From NCBI GenBank assembly GCA_001579985.1, contig LRSR01012038.1, positions 1 through 21,424 of the forward strand: a stretch of 21,424 bases of DNA, written 5' to 3'. Below the pieces are notes generated by a model. That model was given only the letters and a program-made list of their open reading frames with translations, was not told where the DNA came from and did not search any database. A program made the position numbers and the translations under genes. This DNA comes from Hypsibius dujardini (taxonomy: Eukaryota > Tardigrada > Eutardigrada > Parachela > Hypsibiidae). Below, one piece after another: positions 20,248 through 21,424 of this stretch. Within the stretch, counting starts at the first letter, position 1; every line of letters starts with the position of its first letter.

Positions 20248-21374
20248 ACACAGACACAGACACAGACAGACAGACAGACAGACACAGACACACAAACACA
20301 GACACACAGACAGACACACAGACAGACACACAGACAGACAGACGTATGAAACCAGACGCTGATTTTCACCTGTCCACTGTCGTTTCAGTTTACATATTTT
20401 TGGGAGAGCTGAACAGCCTTATCGACATGATGCTGGAAATGTTTAATAAGCAGCTGCTTTCCCTTGGGGAATACGTGGTTATCTACTTCGACCGCCAGCA
20501 GTACAACCCGGACGATCCCACCTTCTACTTCCGCAGTTCGCTCATCCACATGGATGATGACATTCCAGATAACTTCGAGGTGATTGAGGCTATGCAGAGC
20601 CTGTTGATTATCACCAGCACCCATCCTACCAATCCAGAGTACGAGCATTTCAAGACGATGGTCAACAAGTACAACGAGCTGCCGCCCTTCAGCTTCCCTA
20701 ATCCCTTCAGCAGCATGGCCGGTCTGCCAAACGGCATGCAAGGCTACCAGAAACCGATTACGGAATTCGCGGCTAATCTGTATGACTCGGTGTATTTATA
20801 TGCCGAAGCATTGGAAAAGACGTTCGCGACCAATGGGACGATTAAAAATGGCGAGAAAATTATCGATCACATCTGTGGAAAACGCTACAAAAGTACACTT
20901 TTTTTATTTTATTGTTCAGTTTTTTAATTTTAAATTATGATAATATTAACTCAAATTATAACTCACTTAATCTTTTATTCCATTATAAATTTTTGGCAGA
21001 AAATTTGAATTTGACTTTAATTTAATAATTTTTAGGTATTCAAGGAATTACCTTATTCATTGATGACAACTGCGATGCGGAAGGCAATTACACCCTACTG
21101 GGTCGACAACGCGAGGTCTCCAAGAAGGCAAATTTCTCCATGAATCCCGTTGGCATTTTTTTGTCCAACACAACAGGTGCCGGTGCCTTGCCTGTAAGTT
21201 TGGTGACAACAAAATCGCGTTGAAGTGCAGGTTTTCTTGATTAATATTCCTATTGTTCTGGATGTGAGTAGTCTTTGCGTCAATTGGTCAACACCACGAT
21301 CGAATGGATTAAGGGCTTGCCACTTGACGAACCCGAGTGCGGCTACAACGGTGACAAGTGTGCTGACGAGCCTG
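16422..21374 (+). CDS. Receptor guanylate cyclase-like, extracellular ligand-binding region (5' part, 7 exons)
   Basis: Exons: 16422-16631, 17003-17174, 17510-17562, 19749-20052, 20389-20892, 21036-21193, 21272-21374. They encode 501 residues plus one base, and the gene continues past the window. 16422 is the first in-frame ATG. A basic N-terminus (RRPRRG) precedes a hydrophobic signal-like core LTLLLCSILCVGFL (about 22-35). An ANF-receptor (type I periplasmic-binding) fold follows: ITLGYLTAIKG, FRQGLVISGAISYAIDQIN, GPEDTC, LPMISYKCSDAAVSDRTIY, FARLQPPDVQVTKSITALL, HFNWSKFSIV, IYIFLGELNSLIDMMLE, EYVVIYFD, NLYDSVYLYAEALEKT, and IQGITLFIDDNCD. These match natriuretic-peptide-receptor and other receptor guanylate cyclases. 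The membrane segment, kinase-like domain and cyclase lie outside the window, so the cyclase assignment is inferred. Several N-x-S/T sites fit an extracellular domain. Confidence 0.85.
16656..16880. repeat. GACA/GGCA repeats in receptor intron 1
   Basis: Imperfect CAGATAAGCAGACAGATAGG units followed by pure GACA. They fill most of intron 1 (16632-17002). Confidence 0.93.
17222..17463. repeat. GACA/GTCA repeats in receptor intron 2
   Basis: Degenerate GACA, GGCA and AGTC-type repeats take up most of intron 2 (17175-17509) and end about 45 nt before the exon 3 acceptor. Confidence 0.93.
18134..18285. repeat. Palindromic hairpin plus AT-rich palindromic tandem repeat
   Basis: TTGGCATGTC and GACATGCCAA (18134-18162) form a perfect 10-bp stem with a 9-nt loop. 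TTGGCAT then recurs. From about 18175, AAATCCATATATA faces ATATATGGATTT, and ATATGGATTT recurs at 18201, 18231 and 18259 within AT runs. Confidence 0.88.
19149..19216. repeat. CTGT microsatellite in receptor intron 3
   Basis: Seventeen nearly pure CTGT units with one CTGTATGT interruption. Confidence 0.97.
20053..20388. repeat. In-frame CACAGA/CACAGG-repeat intron 4 of receptor gene
   Basis: The intron has good splice sites (A|GTAAGT and TTTCAG|TT) but is 336 nt, a multiple of three, and has no stop codon in the host frame. It consists of CACA/CACAGA repeats, with a long CACAGG hexamer run at about 20170-20246. Read through, it would insert 112 residues rich in Thr, Asp, Gly and Gln. Splicing restores the family alignment (TR-IYIFLGE), so it is called an intron. 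Confidence 0.9.
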
Positions 21375-21398
21375 GTTAGTGAGATTTGCCTATCACCT

Positions 21399-21424
21399 GT
21401 CTGTCTGTCTGTCTGTCTGTCTGT
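21399..21424. repeat. CTGT tract at right edge, receptor intron 7
   Basis: Pure CTGT units run to the last base of the window and lie in the intron that begins at 21375. Confidence 0.95.

Noticed and set aside
1-21424. tRNA or rRNA genes
   Set aside because: I looked for GTTCGA-type T-loops with a plausible acceptor stem and found none. No rRNA-like stretch was seen. A covariance-model scan was not possible.

Overview
This is animal nuclear DNA. Every gene I can support is split by GT-AG introns, most of them 60-750 nt, and the products are metazoan: an FSIP2-like protein, an FMR1/FXR RNA-binding protein, the Golgi tether subunit COG6, and the extracellular part of a natriuretic-peptide-receptor-like guanylate cyclase. 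Short introns and the receptor cyclase fit a small protostome genome. A tardigrade is my guess, but only a guess. No prokaryotic or viral gene is supported.

Layout. 111-953 (minus): a two-exon, 180-residue protein matching only the N-terminal region of FSIP2. 954-3427: non-coding; it holds an 83-bp hairpin-forming tandem array, a 55-bp array, a GACA tract and presumably the FMR1 3' UTR. 3428-7320 (minus): a complete ten-exon, 691-residue FMR1 homologue. 7321-7879: short divergent promoter region. 7880-12706 (plus): complete eleven-exon, 647-residue COG6. 12719-12904: a 186-bp non-autonomous hAT-like element with a perfect 8-bp target duplication, 12 bp after the COG6 stop. 12913-16421: repeat-rich intergenic DNA. 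16422-21374 (plus): first seven exons of the receptor cyclase, which continues past the right edge.

Exon joins of the three main genes were worked out by hand. Each join keeps frame across all exons, and the two complete large genes sum to whole codon counts (2076 and 1944 nt). The genes are not a functional operon. FMR1 and COG6 are head to head with 559 bp between their start codons, so shared promoter control is possible.

The most striking non-coding structures are: a nearly whole-intron inverted repeat in the last COG6 intron (arms about 260 nt); the hAT-like MITE in the COG6 3' flank; an in-frame, stop-free CACAGG-rich intron in the receptor gene that could be retained as 112 residues; the 83-bp array whose units each fold; and GACA/CTGT tetranucleotide tracts that fill many introns and lie at both window ends. 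In the FMR1 homologue the first KH domain has lost the last Gly of its GxxG loop, while the second KH domain keeps it. I found no new multi-gene system.
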